A DNA stretch of 64,000 bases from G963676795 sp963677215 (GTDB lineage: Bacteria > Desulfobacterota > Desulfuromonadia > Desulfuromonadales > Geopsychrobacteraceae), in NCBI GenBank assembly GCA_963677215.1, contig OY781919.1:1116001-1180000 (forward strand). The letters run 5' to 3'. A program made the position numbers and the translations under genes. The notes under the pieces were generated by a model, which was not told where the DNA came from, did not search any database, and saw only the letters and a program-made list of their open reading frames with translations. Shown here piece after piece: positions 8,732 to 17,921 of the stretch (its first letter is position 1; every line of letters begins with the position of its first letter).

Positions 8732-9328
8732 ATGAATAAACCGATTTTACTGTTGCTGACCTTGCTGCTGCTCACCCCTGTATGCAGCCAGGCCGATGTC
8801 CAGCTGACCCTGCCAGCCAATGTCCGAGTTGTCGCCTGCAACGGCCAGAACAGCTCCGGCCAGAGCTGCCTGACCCTGCCGGACGGAAAAAATCAGATCG
8901 CCTTGCGCTTTGAAGGGGAACTGGGGCGGGGCAAAGATGCCGAATATGTCTATTCCGAGGTGATCGTCGCCAGCTTCGAGGCTCGTAATGCCAAGCTGCA
9001 CCTGAAGATCCCGGAGGTCAGAGGCAGTCATAGCCTGAAAAGGTTCAATATGGATCCACAGATCGAGCTGACCGATGCGACAGGCAGGAGTGTCACTTGC
9101 CAGACCGCTGTACTCAAAAAGGAGGGCTTCCAGATCCAGCGCGATTATGCTCAGGAGTTGGCCGAGTTCAACACCAGCGGGTCACCAGCTGCAATCCCGG
9201 CAGTGTCGATCACGGCTCAACCAGCAGCCTCAGATCCGGCTATCGCCGGGCAAATGCTGCAATACTGGTATCAGCAGGCAGACGCCACCACCCGCACCGA
9301 GTTCAAACGCTGGCTGGAAAAGCAATAG
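8732..9328 (+). CDS. DUF2057 (YccT/CsgI-like) periplasmic protein
   Basis: Exported protein of 198 aa with a Leu-rich signal peptide cleaved near CSQA-DVQ. The core fits the DUF2057 family, whose E. coli member YccT/CsgI modulates curli assembly: VQLTLPANVRVVACNG, then LTLPDGKNQIALRFEGELG. The C-terminal third, rich in Ala and Pro and ending QYWYQQADATTRTEFKRWLE, resembles the tail of the longer family members. No curli genes are nearby, so the curli role should not be carried over. Two Cys near residues 37 and 48 could form a disulfide. It lies between the porin terminator and a convergent radical SAM gene and appears monocistronic. Confidence 0.78.
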   Translation: MNKPILLLLTLLLLTPVCSQADVQLTLPANVRVVACNGQNSSGQSCLTLPDGKNQIALRFEGELGRGKDAEYVYSEVIVASFEARNAKLHLKIPEVRGSHSLKRFNMDPQIELTDATGRSVTCQTAVLKKEGFQIQRDYAQELAEFNTSGSPAAIPAVSITAQPAASDPAIAGQMLQYWYQQADATTRTEFKRWLEKQ

Positions 9329-9485
9329 CATCGCTCAAGCGAGGCATGGCAAACTGTCCTGCACAGACGGCGAACGGTTTGCCATGTCAGCCAGCCTTTG
9401 TTTGACCGGCATGACTTTCGGGAAGCTTGGGGGGAGCAGCTGAGGGATGCTGCTCTCAAGGTCTGGGAGTGTGGCCCGGAAATAC
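9329..9485. other. Convergent intergenic region with two inverted repeats
   Basis: Between convergent genes. CATGGCAAAC (9345-9354) pairs with GTTTGCCATG (9377-9386) over a 22-base loop. GAGCAGC (9434-9440) pairs with GCTGCTC (9449-9455). Neither has a clear T-run, but both may help end transcription. Confidence 0.4.
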
Positions 9486-10745
9486 TCAGTTGGAAACCGC
9501 CGGAGACAGCAACGGCCGATCCCACTGCCGGAGATTATCAGAACTGGCCGGCATCCGTCCGTTGAAGTAGTGACAGGAACGATAGTAGAGCAGATCCTCC
9601 TTCCACAGGTGGAAGAACTCCGGATCAGCCTGCCAGCGCCTGAGCAACTTGACCGGTTGCCGCAAACCGACCAGTGGACTGAACAATTCGGAAGGATCAC
9701 GAAAACATTCCCAGTCACATAGCCGGCATTCTTTTTTGCTGCAGCGGCTCATATCCAGCTCTGGCAAAGGCCCGAGATCCTCCTGCCCCCGATAACCACA
9801 GGGGAAACAGTGACCGGTCTGACTGTCGACAAAGAAGAAATCCTTACCGCCATGGCAGGGGCTGCTCAATTCCGGTTGTTGGGAATACTGCCTGATCATG
9901 GCGTGCAGGCTGCAGCGTGGAGTGAAGATGCGGATTTTGTCGCGATGCCCGGGGATCACATCCTTCAAGGCGTTGAAAAGGGTCAGTTTTTCACCAACGC
10001 TAAAGGAAACAACCCGGTCAGAGGCCATAGCCGGGTACACGGCCGAACCATCAGCACCATCATCGCTGTGCATCGGGTAACAGACGTTGACAATGGAAAA
10101 ACCGAGATCCGTGACAAAACGATAGAAACGATCGAAAGCAGCTGCAAAAAAATCATAGTCAAGGTTGTCGCGATCATTGCCATGACCGGCCAGGTTTCTG
10201 TTGATGCCCAGGTTCGCCGACAGATAGATTCCCCGTTCGGCAAAGATCGGCAGGGCCTTTTCAATCCCCTTGATGACGCCCGGCAACTGGCGCATCTGCT
10301 CATGGGTTTGAACATCGGCGGAGTCGACGCTGACCCAGATGTTGCGCAACGGCGTCGCCACCAGTTTGTCGGCCAGTATCTTCATGCGCGAAGTAAAATC
10401 ACTACGCTCACTGTGGCGGAAGAGAAAACCGTTGGTTCCGGTTCTGATATAGCGAATCCCGTTGTCGCCGGCATAGCGGGCGAGTTTGCAGATATCATCG
10501 ATAAACAGAAAAGGCTCACCGCCGGTAAAGGAGAGGGCGGAAACCCTTCTCTCCACTGCAGCGTCGATGATCTGCCTGACCTGATCATAATTCAACCTGG
10601 AGCGTTGAAACTGATTGGTCACCCGCATACCGCACTGGGGACAGCCGGCATTACAGTAATCCGTATACTGAATGATCAACTGGCCGGGGATCCGGCCCTT
10701 ACCTATCAACCGCGCGAACTGCCCCAGGTCGCTGAGGTTCACCAT
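9486..10745 (-). CDS. Radical SAM protein with Cys-rich C-terminal region
   Basis: Radical SAM enzyme of 419 aa. The cluster motif CNAGCPQC (CX3CX2C) is near residues 32-39 and is followed by the SAM-binding LSFTGGEP. The C-terminal part holds further cysteines in a SPASM-like arrangement (SPCHGGKDFFFVDSQTGHC, then CGYRG, CSKKECRLCDWEC), so one or two extra iron-sulfur clusters are likely. SPASM enzymes usually act on peptides or on modified sugars and alcohols; this substrate is unknown. It starts only 2 bases after the stop of the PHP-glycosyltransferase gene and has no obvious ribosome site of its own, so translation is probably coupled. The two products may act in one glycoconjugate pathway. 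Confidence 0.88.
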   Translation of the reverse strand: MVNLSDLGQFARLIGKGRIPGQLIIQYTDYCNAGCPQCGMRVTNQFQRSRLNYDQVRQIIDAAVERRVSALSFTGGEPFLFIDDICKLARYAGDNGIRYIRTGTNGFLFRHSERSDFTSRMKILADKLVATPLRNIWVSVDSADVQTHEQMRQLPGVIKGIEKALPIFAERGIYLSANLGINRNLAGHGNDRDNLDYDFFAAAFDRFYRFVTDLGFSIVNVCYPMHSDDGADGSAVYPAMASDRVVSFSVGEKLTLFNALKDVIPGHRDKIRIFTPRCSLHAMIRQYSQQPELSSPCHGGKDFFFVDSQTGHCFPCGYRGQEDLGPLPELDMSRCSKKECRLCDWECFRDPSELFSPLVGLRQPVKLLRRWQADPEFFHLWKEDLLYYRSCHYFNGRMPASSDNLRQWDRPLLSPAVSN

Positions 10746-10747
10746 GC

Positions 10748-13183
10748 TTAATTCACCATCATGTTAGAAGCAAGCTTGAGCAGCTTTTTGATCGAGGCCT
10801 GCTGACGCTGGCGGGGAGAGGGTTTCAGCGATGCCGAATCCTGACGGGTCATGTCATCAAGGATGCTGTCCCAGCTGAACCGGTTGACCACCCGTTTACG
10901 TGCCGCTTCGCCTAAATGCCGGCACAGAACACCTCCATCCGCAAGGTCATGGAGCATCTCGTCGAGCTTGACGACCCAAGGTTGGGTTCTGTCTACCGGC
11001 AGGGAATAGCCGGTTGAACCATCAATGATGATTTCCTTCGGTCCGCCGATATCCGAGACAAGAGCCGGGATGGCACAGGCCTGAGCTTCAAGAACAACCA
11101 TACCGAAGGTTTCGGTAATACTCGGAAAGACGAACAGGTCATGCTCGTTGTAAACCTTCGGCAGCTGATCGTATTCGACACGGCCAAGAAACTGGACATC
11201 GTGCAGATCACGACAGCTCTGCTGAAGTTCATCCAGATAAGGTCCACTGCCGGCAATGGTCAGAGTCGTCCCCGGATGCAGAGTGCGGATCTTACGGAAC
11301 ACCCTGATCAGAAAATCTATATTCTTGTCTTTCGAGACCCGGCCTGCGTAAAGCAGTCTGGCGGGGCGGTTCACGGCACGAAGCGTCTTAGGAGACGGTT
11401 TGAAGTGCTCAGTCCTCAAGCCGCGACGGAACAGCTGCATGTGGCGATAGCGATAACCACGGCCTTTGAGCAACTGGACGTATTCTGCGGTTGGCACCAG
11501 CAGGGTATCAAGCTGGTTGTGAAACCAGATGTTGTACTGTTCGATCAGGTTCGAAACGGCCGGTTCAGCGATAATCGCTTCCGCTTCCGAAGTGAAATCG
11601 GTGTGGTAGATCCCCTTGACCGGAACACCCAGCATCCGGCCGACCATCAACCCCATCAGACCGACAGGACCCGGTGTCGAAATATAGATTTCATCGGGAT
11701 CCTCTTCGTAGACCTGCTTGAGCATCCGCAACACCGAAGGCACATTGATCTTCAGATCTTCGTAATGTGGCAAAGGAAAGGTATAAAGCGGCTGAATATT
11801 GCGGGTTGTCGTCTGCGGCAGTTTCGCCGTGGCGTCACCTTCGCTGAGGCTCGACAAAACATGGATCGAGTAATGCTTTTCCTCAGCCAGACGGGCGATC
11901 GTCTGCAGAGTCATCGATACGCCATTGAGGTCGGTCAGGGTATCGGTGAGCCAGAGAATCTTTTTCTGGCCGCAGCCTACCTCTTTACCCCACGCCAGAT
12001 TCAGCGAATTGATCAGTTGCCGATCGGCGAACATATGCTTGAACGCCGAGAAAAAAGGAATCGACAAAAAGACCCCCGGTATACTGGATGAGACCCCTTT
12101 GACAAGCTGCAGGATATCCAGATCGTTGGCTTCGAGATTGATCGACTCAAGCAGTGAGCGAAAGTACTGATCGGAGACGTCGGCAATACAGTCGTAGAGC
12201 AGATTGAGGCGGCTGTCGATATCGTCCTGATCCAGCTGCTTACTGGCTTCGATCAGCTTGACGATGCTCTGGTAGATGACATTGTTCTTGTCCGACTTCA
12301 TCTTGTTGATGCGTAAGCGGTCTTTGAAGCTCAGACGTTTGTCGTTGAACAGATACTGGGTCAGATCGCTGATTGTCGATCGGGCAAAAGAGTTGCTTTT
12401 GTGCTGGGAAAAATCGAGAGCGATCTTGTATATGGCAAAAGTGAGACCCTGAAAATCGTTCTGCCGTCCCTGCGGAGCCGTCTTCTGTTCTTTGAGCTGC
12501 AGCAAAAATTCTTCCGGGGTCTTCGCCTCGGCAAAGGTACTGGTTTTGGCGATGAATAATCCGGCATGGTCATCGGAGCCTCCGGTCAACCCTTTGACCC
12601 ACGGTCTGGCCCCCCAGGGTTCGATCCCATGCTTGATGACCAGCCTTTCGATATCATGCTCAGTCAGCCCGAGCAAAACCTTGGACAACACATCATTGTG
12701 CAGAATGCTACGACTTCCGTTACGCCCTTCGAAGTTATTGAAGAGCAGAATCAGCTTTTCAAGATGATCAAGGGTCAGGCGGCCATTGACAGAATAGGTT
12801 GCATGGGCGACAACACAGGCCAGATCCTGCTCACGCAGATAATCACGCAGCAGATAAATATTCAATCTAAGCTTCTGGATACGGGCAAATTGAACGCGAT
12901 TCAGGCCATAGATCAGAATGTGAACCTTGCATCCATCTTCAGGAAAATATGCCGTTGACTCAACACCGGTGAAACAATGCTTTGGATAACGAGAGGTCAG
13001 ATCGAAAGAGGCATCGATGCGGTTATGATCAGTGACGGTAACGAAATCCATTCCACGTTTTCGGGCCGTCTTGTAAAGAAAATCGGGATCCGTATAGGAC
13101 TCCGAAGCGCCAAGACGTTGCAGAAACCATTCTGAAGGGTGATTTGAAAACTTAGAATGAACATGTAGATCAACAGTTGCCAT
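10748..13183 (-). CDS. PHP-domain / group 4 glycosyltransferase fusion
   Basis: An 811-aa two-domain protein. The N-terminal 260 residues are a PHP metal-dependent phosphoesterase domain: DLHVHSKFSNHP at the start, then FVTVTDHNRID, and a GGSDDHAGLF motif near 230. A helical linker follows. The C-terminal half is a GT-B glycosyltransferase of family 4 type, with GIYHTDF, RLLYAGRVSKDKNIDFLIRV and the donor-site pattern FPSITETFGMVVLEAQAC (EX7E). I chose ATG 13183 (start MATVDLHVHS) because GGAG lies 7 bases upstream; an in-frame ATG at 13258 adds 25 residues unlike the family. It is cotranscribed with the radical SAM gene. The fusion suggests that a phosphate ester is removed from, or checked on, the same glycan the GT4 part builds. 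Confidence 0.87.
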   Translation of the reverse strand: MATVDLHVHSKFSNHPSEWFLQRLGASESYTDPDFLYKTARKRGMDFVTVTDHNRIDASFDLTSRYPKHCFTGVESTAYFPEDGCKVHILIYGLNRVQFARIQKLRLNIYLLRDYLREQDLACVVAHATYSVNGRLTLDHLEKLILLFNNFEGRNGSRSILHNDVLSKVLLGLTEHDIERLVIKHGIEPWGARPWVKGLTGGSDDHAGLFIAKTSTFAEAKTPEEFLLQLKEQKTAPQGRQNDFQGLTFAIYKIALDFSQHKSNSFARSTISDLTQYLFNDKRLSFKDRLRINKMKSDKNNVIYQSIVKLIEASKQLDQDDIDSRLNLLYDCIADVSDQYFRSLLESINLEANDLDILQLVKGVSSSIPGVFLSIPFFSAFKHMFADRQLINSLNLAWGKEVGCGQKKILWLTDTLTDLNGVSMTLQTIARLAEEKHYSIHVLSSLSEGDATAKLPQTTTRNIQPLYTFPLPHYEDLKINVPSVLRMLKQVYEEDPDEIYISTPGPVGLMGLMVGRMLGVPVKGIYHTDFTSEAEAIIAEPAVSNLIEQYNIWFHNQLDTLLVPTAEYVQLLKGRGYRYRHMQLFRRGLRTEHFKPSPKTLRAVNRPARLLYAGRVSKDKNIDFLIRVFRKIRTLHPGTTLTIAGSGPYLDELQQSCRDLHDVQFLGRVEYDQLPKVYNEHDLFVFPSITETFGMVVLEAQACAIPALVSDIGGPKEIIIDGSTGYSLPVDRTQPWVVKLDEMLHDLADGGVLCRHLGEAARKRVVNRFSWDSILDDMTRQDSASLKPSPRQRQQASIKKLLKLASNMMVN

Positions 13184-13385
13184 AATTTTCTCCGTTATCA
13201 GTTTTACCTGATTATCCGCAGAGAAATTAGCAGGCGATGAGTACTGTGTAAGGTTCATATTGATTTGGCGATATGGGGACCCATGGAGGCAGAATCGGGA
13301 CGGGCCCCCACTGCCTAGCGCTCAAAGAAGATAAACAGGAGGGATGAACGAATCTCGATTCTGTTGTACATCGAGTAGGCAGGAC

Positions 13386-14558
13386 CTAAACCTGAACTTC
13401 CTCTCCAACAGGCGCCCCCTTGGCAACATGAACCCGGTTTTCCTCCTTTGCCAGTGACAACAGCCAGGCCGCAATCAGAGCGGTCAGCGGTGCCACCATC
13501 ACCAGACCGATACTGCCGACCAGGGTGCGGAAGATCTCGGCTGCGACCATCTTGAAATTGAGGATACGCAGCAGCGAGGTGTCCTTGGAGACAAACAGCA
13601 TAAGCATGGTCAGGTAGCCCCCGGAATAGGCGAGCAGCAGGGTGGTGGTCATGGTTCCGGTGACCGCGCGGCCGACATTCAATCCCGACTTGAGCAGGTC
13701 CTTCGCCGCGATCTCCGGCTTGGCCTGCTTGACCTCAGCCATCGAGGCGGCAACATCCATGGCGATATCCATCGCTGCGCCAGAAGCACCGATGACCACC
13801 GCGGCATAGAAGATATCGCGCATGTTCAGATTATAGTGACCGGAAAGCAGCAGGGTCGGAGCAAAGGGGGCGGTCATTCCGTTGAGTTTGAGCAGCTCAC
13901 CGAACAGAACGGTCAGTAGCAGGGTTGCAGCCAGGCCGGCCAGGGTGCCGAGGGTTGCCGCCAACGCCTTGCGGGTAAAACCACCGACGAGAAAGATGAT
14001 CAGCAGGGTCAGCAGCAACAGGGTGACAATCGTCAAAAGCAGCGGGTTCTGTCCTGCCAGCAGCGCCGGCAGCAGGAATTTCCAGATAATGACCACGCTG
14101 GCGACAAAGCTGATCAGCGCCTTGAAACCGACCTGGCCGGCATAGACCAGCAAGAGCAGGACAAAGGCGCCGAACAGCACCAGCTCCCAGCCATGGCGGT
14201 ACTGGCTGATCGCCTTGGCGTAACGGATTCCATCGGAACCTGCCTGAGCCGCCAGCAGGGTCTGATCTCCCCGGGTATAGACCTCATCCACCTCAAGAGA
14301 ACCGATCAACGGATTGTCTGCTTCCAGTATCGTCCCTTTCAGCTCTCCTTGGGTGATCAGTACAGTCAGCCCCTGACTGCCAAGGTGTCCGACCCCCGAC
14401 TTGATCAGTTCGCTGTTGTCGACAGCGGTAACCACGCCGCGCAGTTCTCTGACATCGCTGACGGCCGGATCTTTTTCTGATGCTGCAGAAACAAAAAATG
14501 CTCCCAACACCAGAACGGCCAGGAGAATCGAAATGATTTTTATTCTTTTAGTTTTCAT
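13386..14558 (-). CDS. YibE/F family integral membrane protein
   Basis: A 390-aa protein of the YibE/F family, whose biochemical function is unknown. An N-terminal hydrophobic segment (IISILLAVLVLGAFFVSAA) is followed by an extracytoplasmic domain of about 100 residues (RGVVTAVDNSELIKSGVG region). Six to eight membrane helices follow, with the family-typical NMRDIFYAAVVIGASGAAMDIAMDVAASM. It ends with a short charged cytoplasmic tail. It lies downstream of the alkaline phosphatase gene on the same strand but is separated from it by a terminator, so it is probably transcribed alone. The region between it and the next gene downstream (13184-13385) shows no recognisable element. Confidence 0.87.
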   Translation of the reverse strand: MKTKRIKIISILLAVLVLGAFFVSAASEKDPAVSDVRELRGVVTAVDNSELIKSGVGHLGSQGLTVLITQGELKGTILEADNPLIGSLEVDEVYTRGDQTLLAAQAGSDGIRYAKAISQYRHGWELVLFGAFVLLLLVYAGQVGFKALISFVASVVIIWKFLLPALLAGQNPLLLTIVTLLLLTLLIIFLVGGFTRKALAATLGTLAGLAATLLLTVLFGELLKLNGMTAPFAPTLLLSGHYNLNMRDIFYAAVVIGASGAAMDIAMDVAASMAEVKQAKPEIAAKDLLKSGLNVGRAVTGTMTTTLLLAYSGGYLTMLMLFVSKDTSLLRILNFKMVAAEIFRTLVGSIGLVMVAPLTALIAAWLLSLAKEENRVHVAKGAPVGEEVQV

Positions 14559-14566
14559 ACCGATAC

Positions 14567-14606
14567 AAAAGGCACCGGACCGGATTGCTCCGTTCCGGCG
14601 CCTTTC
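14567..14606 (-). terminator. Terminator of the alkaline phosphatase gene
   Basis: Read on the minus strand, a long stem AAAGGCGCCGGAACGG pairs with CCGGTCCGGTGCCTTT (two mismatches) over a short loop, ending in TTTTG. It lies just after the alkaline phosphatase stop codon and before the YibE/F gene. Confidence 0.82.
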
Positions 14607-14627
14607 TCCATGTAGCTGTTACCTGTT

Positions 14628-16052
14628 TTATTGAGCCATCGCCATTTTGGGTTCGCTCAGCTGGAAGTCAAGGACTTCAGCCATGGTTCTGGCGATCTCG
14701 GTGTTGTCCTTGTAGCCCATGAACTTGAGGGCGTAGGTACCGACAGCACCCATCGGGATCTGGGTAGCGGTGTGGGCAAAAGTGGTCCACTCGACATTGG
14801 CGCGCTCGCTGAGGATATGAGCGACAGCGATCTGGGTCGGGGAGTAGCCTCCGTAGGTGTTGGCATCATTGGCGCCGGCATCCTGCTGCTTGGCGGCATC
14901 AACCAGAATCGCTTTTTCTTTGTCGGTCATGTCGGCCAGGCCGAAACGCTGAGCGACAGTCTTGAGGTAAGCATCGACATTACCTGTGTAAACCTTGGCC
15001 ATGACATCTTCGATGGATGCCTTGGTGCTCTGAACAGCGTCCATCTTGAGGAAGTAGTTCTTACCAAAGCCGAGCCCCAGACCACCGGTCTCATGGTCAC
15101 CGACCAGAACGATCAGGGTGTCCTCCGGATGCTTGTTGTAGAATTCAAGAGCGACCTTGATCGAATCGTCAAGCGCCAGAGTATCGTAGATCGAACCGGC
15201 AACGTCGTTGGCGTGGCAGGCATGGTCGATACGACCGGCTTCGACCATCATGAAGAATGGGCTATTGTGGCTCATCAGGACATCGATACCCTTGTCAACC
15301 ATCTGTGACAGAGCCGGAACCTTGCTGTCGCTGTTAAGACGATCCAGCTCATAAGGCATGTGGGAGTAGGTCAGAGCGGCAAAAACCTGGGCATTCTTGG
15401 CTGGCTTGTAGCTTGCGAAAGAGTCGGAAGCTTTTTCACCGACGAAGGTCTTATAGCCGGCATGAGCCATTTCTGCGACGATATCTCGGGAATCCTTACG
15501 CTTGGACTTGAACTCGCCATCCTTCTTGACGAAGTGACGGAATCCACCACCGGCGATGAAGTCAACACCGCTGTCAGACATATCGGCTGCAATCCCGTTT
15601 TCATCGTTACGCGAGATGTTGTGAGAAGCAAAAACGGCCGGAGTCGCATGGGTCAGGCGAGTGGTGGTGATGATTCCCGTCGCCCAGCCTTTTTCCTCAG
15701 CTGCTTCGATCAGGCTCTTGATATTCTCGCCGCTTGGCAACTGGCTGATAACGCCGTTGTTGGTCTTGTAGCCGGTGGCCAGTGCAGTCCCGGCAGCAGC
15801 AGAGTCTGTGACCAGCGAATCTCTTGAGTAGGTGGTATTGATCCCGGCAACCGGCATCTGGTTCATGGCCAGCTTCAGCTTTGGGTTAGCGGTCTGCTGC
15901 TGAGCGTAAAACTCGGCAACCTGGCGCTGGGAGGCGCCCAGGCCATCACCAATGAAATAGAAGACATACTTTGGAGTTGCCGCAAAGGCAGAACCGGCAG
16001 CCAACAGCAGGAAAGCGCTTATGGCCATGATTTTCTGAGTACGACGAAACAT
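14628..16052 (-). CDS. Periplasmic alkaline phosphatase, PhoA superfamily
   Basis: Hydrolyses phosphate monoesters in the periplasm. The 474-aa protein has a signal peptide (ISAFLLLAAGSAFA-ATP). Metal-site residues are visible: D36 in FIGDGLG, the nucleophile S84 in VTDSAAAGTA, DHACHAND and GDHETGG. Start is ATG 16052, preceded by AAGGAGA; an upstream in-frame ATG would add 20 residues ahead of the signal peptide. An inverted repeat TACACA-n6-TGTGTA lies 40-57 bases upstream. A PhoR-PhoB-type pair lies 5 kb away, so control by phosphate is plausible, but I found no convincing Pho box. Confidence 0.93.
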   Translation of the reverse strand: MFRRTQKIMAISAFLLLAAGSAFAATPKYVFYFIGDGLGASQRQVAEFYAQQQTANPKLKLAMNQMPVAGINTTYSRDSLVTDSAAAGTALATGYKTNNGVISQLPSGENIKSLIEAAEEKGWATGIITTTRLTHATPAVFASHNISRNDENGIAADMSDSGVDFIAGGGFRHFVKKDGEFKSKRKDSRDIVAEMAHAGYKTFVGEKASDSFASYKPAKNAQVFAALTYSHMPYELDRLNSDSKVPALSQMVDKGIDVLMSHNSPFFMMVEAGRIDHACHANDVAGSIYDTLALDDSIKVALEFYNKHPEDTLIVLVGDHETGGLGLGFGKNYFLKMDAVQSTKASIEDVMAKVYTGNVDAYLKTVAQRFGLADMTDKEKAILVDAAKQQDAGANDANTYGGYSPTQIAVAHILSERANVEWTTFAHTATQIPMGAVGTYALKFMGYKDNTEIARTMAEVLDFQLSEPKMAMAQ

Positions 16053-16091
16053 CTCTTTCTCCTTGATAAGGTAAGATAGCAAACAGGCATT

Positions 16092-16109
16092 TACACAAGA
16101 AAATGTGTA
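16092..16109. promoter_or_regulatory. Inverted repeat upstream of the alkaline phosphatase gene
   Basis: TACACA (16092-16097) and TGTGTA (16104-16109) are perfect 6-bp arms with a 6-base spacer, 40 bases upstream of the alkaline phosphatase start. It could be an operator or an RNA hairpin in the leader. Confidence 0.35.
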
Positions 16110-16306
16110 CAATGAAAATTAACTCCTCTTTTGTTAGCAGCCGGTTAGTGGAGTATTATATTTTCTTTGGACGCCAGAAAGAGATGAGTGGCTTATCCGG
16201 CATATGATCTTTTCTCTCGTGCCGCTTGACCTGTTGTCTTTTTGCTGGCTTTGGCTTATCAAAGGGCGCTATCTTGAATTCCGTTTTTTCCTGACGACGG
16301 AGTCCT

Positions 16307-17233
16307 ATGAACCGCTATCATCACCTGCTGCCGATTTTCAGCCTGTTCCTGGCCATGCTGCTCTGGTCCAGTTCCTTTGTCGCCCTAAAAATCGCCTTTC
16401 AAAGTTACCATCCGATGCAGGTCATCTTTGGCCGCATGCTGATCGCAACCTGCTGTTTTCTGCTGTTTATCCCATCGTTTCTCAAAATCAGGCTACGGCG
16501 CAAGGATGTCAAATACCTGATCATTATGGCCCTCTGCGAGCCCTGCCTCTACTTCCTCTTTGAAGCCAAGGCTCTCGAACTGACCAGCGCCTCCCAGGCG
16601 GGCATGATCACCGCCATGCTGCCGTTGCTGGTTGCCGTTCTGGCCTGGCTGGCCCTCAAGGAAAAGATCAGCCGCCGCACCCTGATCGGCTTTCTGCTTG
16701 CGATCATCGGTGCCGTCTGGCTCAGTCTGGCCGGAGAAACGACCCAGAATGCACCCGCTCCGCTGCTCGGCAACCTCTGTGAATTCGCGGCCATGCTCTG
16801 TGCTGCCGGTTACACGGTGTCGCTCAAACATCTGACCAGCAACCTGCCGCCACTGTTCCTCACCGCTTTCCAGGCCTTTGTCGGCAGCCTGTTCTTTGCC
16901 CCATTTCTGCTGCTGCCACATGTCGGCCTGCCGACCAGCTGGGACAGCCTGCCGGCCCTGGCGATCATCTACCTGGGGACCTTCATCACCCTCGGTGCCT
17001 ACGGCTGTTACAACTTCTCCGTCAGCCGCGTCCCGGCCAGCAAGGCGGCCGGCTACGTCAACCTAATTCCGGTCTTCAGCGTTATCCTCGGCATGCTGCT
17101 GCTTGGCGATCGCCTCAATCTGCAGCAATGGCTGGCCTGTCTTCTGGTGTTCTGCGGGGTCTGGATGAGTAGCAGGGGAGGGAAAAACAAGAAGGATCTT
17201 CCACTGGAGGTCAATTATGAGTTACACCATTGA
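16307..17233 (+). CDS. EamA/DMT-superfamily transporter
   Basis: A 308-aa inner-membrane transporter with about ten membrane helices and two EamA repeats, each of five helices. The first starts at LFLAMLLWSSSFVALKIAF and the second near LLGNLCEFAAMLCAAGYTVS. Members export metabolites such as amino acids or nucleosides; the substrate cannot be read from sequence. It overlaps the start of trmO by 17 bases, so the two are cotranscribed and translationally coupled. An in-frame upstream extension was rejected because the chain from ATG 16307 matches the usual family length. It is divergent from the alkaline phosphatase gene. Confidence 0.9.
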   Translation: MNRYHHLLPIFSLFLAMLLWSSSFVALKIAFQSYHPMQVIFGRMLIATCCFLLFIPSFLKIRLRRKDVKYLIIMALCEPCLYFLFEAKALELTSASQAGMITAMLPLLVAVLAWLALKEKISRRTLIGFLLAIIGAVWLSLAGETTQNAPAPLLGNLCEFAAMLCAAGYTVSLKHLTSNLPPLFLTAFQAFVGSLFFAPFLLLPHVGLPTSWDSLPALAIIYLGTFITLGAYGCYNFSVSRVPASKAAGYVNLIPVFSVILGMLLLGDRLNLQQWLACLLVFCGVWMSSRGGKNKKDLPLEVNYELHH

Positions 17234-17921
17234 ACCGGTTGCAGTTATTCGCTCACCTTTCCGGGAAAAGTTCGCCACGCCACGCCAACCGGGACTGACC
17301 CCGTCGCTGCAAGCTAGTATCGAATTTATCGGACCTTACGCCGACCCGAATGCCGTCAGCGATCTGAAGCAGTTCAGTCACATCTGGCTACTGTTTCTGT
17401 TTGATCAAAACTGGGACAAAGGGTGGACTGCACGGGTCAGGCCGCCACGCTTAGGCGGCAACAAGCGGGTAGGTGTCTTTGCCACCCGCTCACCGTTCAG
17501 ACCAAACCCGATCGGCCTGTCCGCGGTAAAACTGATCGACATCGACTGCCGTAACGACCAGGTACGACTGATTGTCGAAGGGGCGGACTTGGTTGACGGC
17601 ACGCCGATCGTCGACATCAAGCCCTACATCCCGTACAGCGATTCCATCCCCGCTGCCACCGGCGGTTTCGCCGCTGGTCCGCCATCACTGCTCGAGGTCT
17701 GTTTCACTGCCGAAGCACAGTGCCAGATCCAGGCACACGAAAAACCGCAACTTTTCAGTCAGCAGATTCGTGAGGTATTGAGTCTCGATCCGCGCCCCGC
17801 CTATCGCCGCACCAGCGACGACAGGCAGGAGTATGGCGTCTTGCTCGAAAACTTCAATATACGTTGGCAGGTTGCCGGGAAAAAGATCCTGGTTACCGGC
17901 CTTGAAAAAATAAACAGTTAA
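17217..17921 (+). CDS. trmO: tRNA (N6-threonylcarbamoyladenosine(37)-N6)-methyltransferase
   Basis: SAM-dependent enzyme that methylates t6A37 to m6t6A in some ANN-decoding tRNAs. The 234-aa chain has the TrmO beta-barrel core: EPVAVIRSPFREKFATPRQP at the N-terminus, FSHIWLLFLFDQN, GVFATRSPFRPNPIGLSAVK and DGTPIVDIKPYIPYSD. These are the family's most conserved blocks. The ribosome site (GGAGG) lies in the end of the EamA gene, which it overlaps by 17 bases. The 3' end meets a convergent small gene; their stop codons share bases. Confidence 0.95.
   Translation: MSYTIEPVAVIRSPFREKFATPRQPGLTPSLQASIEFIGPYADPNAVSDLKQFSHIWLLFLFDQNWDKGWTARVRPPRLGGNKRVGVFATRSPFRPNPIGLSAVKLIDIDCRNDQVRLIVEGADLVDGTPIVDIKPYIPYSDSIPAATGGFAAGPPSLLEVCFTAEAQCQIQAHEKPQLFSQQIREVLSLDPRPAYRRTSDDRQEYGVLLENFNIRWQVAGKKILVTGLEKINS

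Noticed and set aside
9810..10751. Open frame (313 codons) opposite the radical SAM gene
   Set aside because: Antisense to a gene with an intact CX3CX2C motif; no independent support.
11141..12091. Long open frame (316 codons) opposite the PHP-glycosyltransferase gene
   Set aside because: Antisense to a convincing GT4 domain; no ribosome site or family-like blocks.
14559..16200. Pho box upstream of the alkaline phosphatase
   Set aside because: I looked for spaced CTGTCA-like repeats and found none; the only symmetry is TACACA-n6-TGTGTA, which is not the E. coli Pho box.
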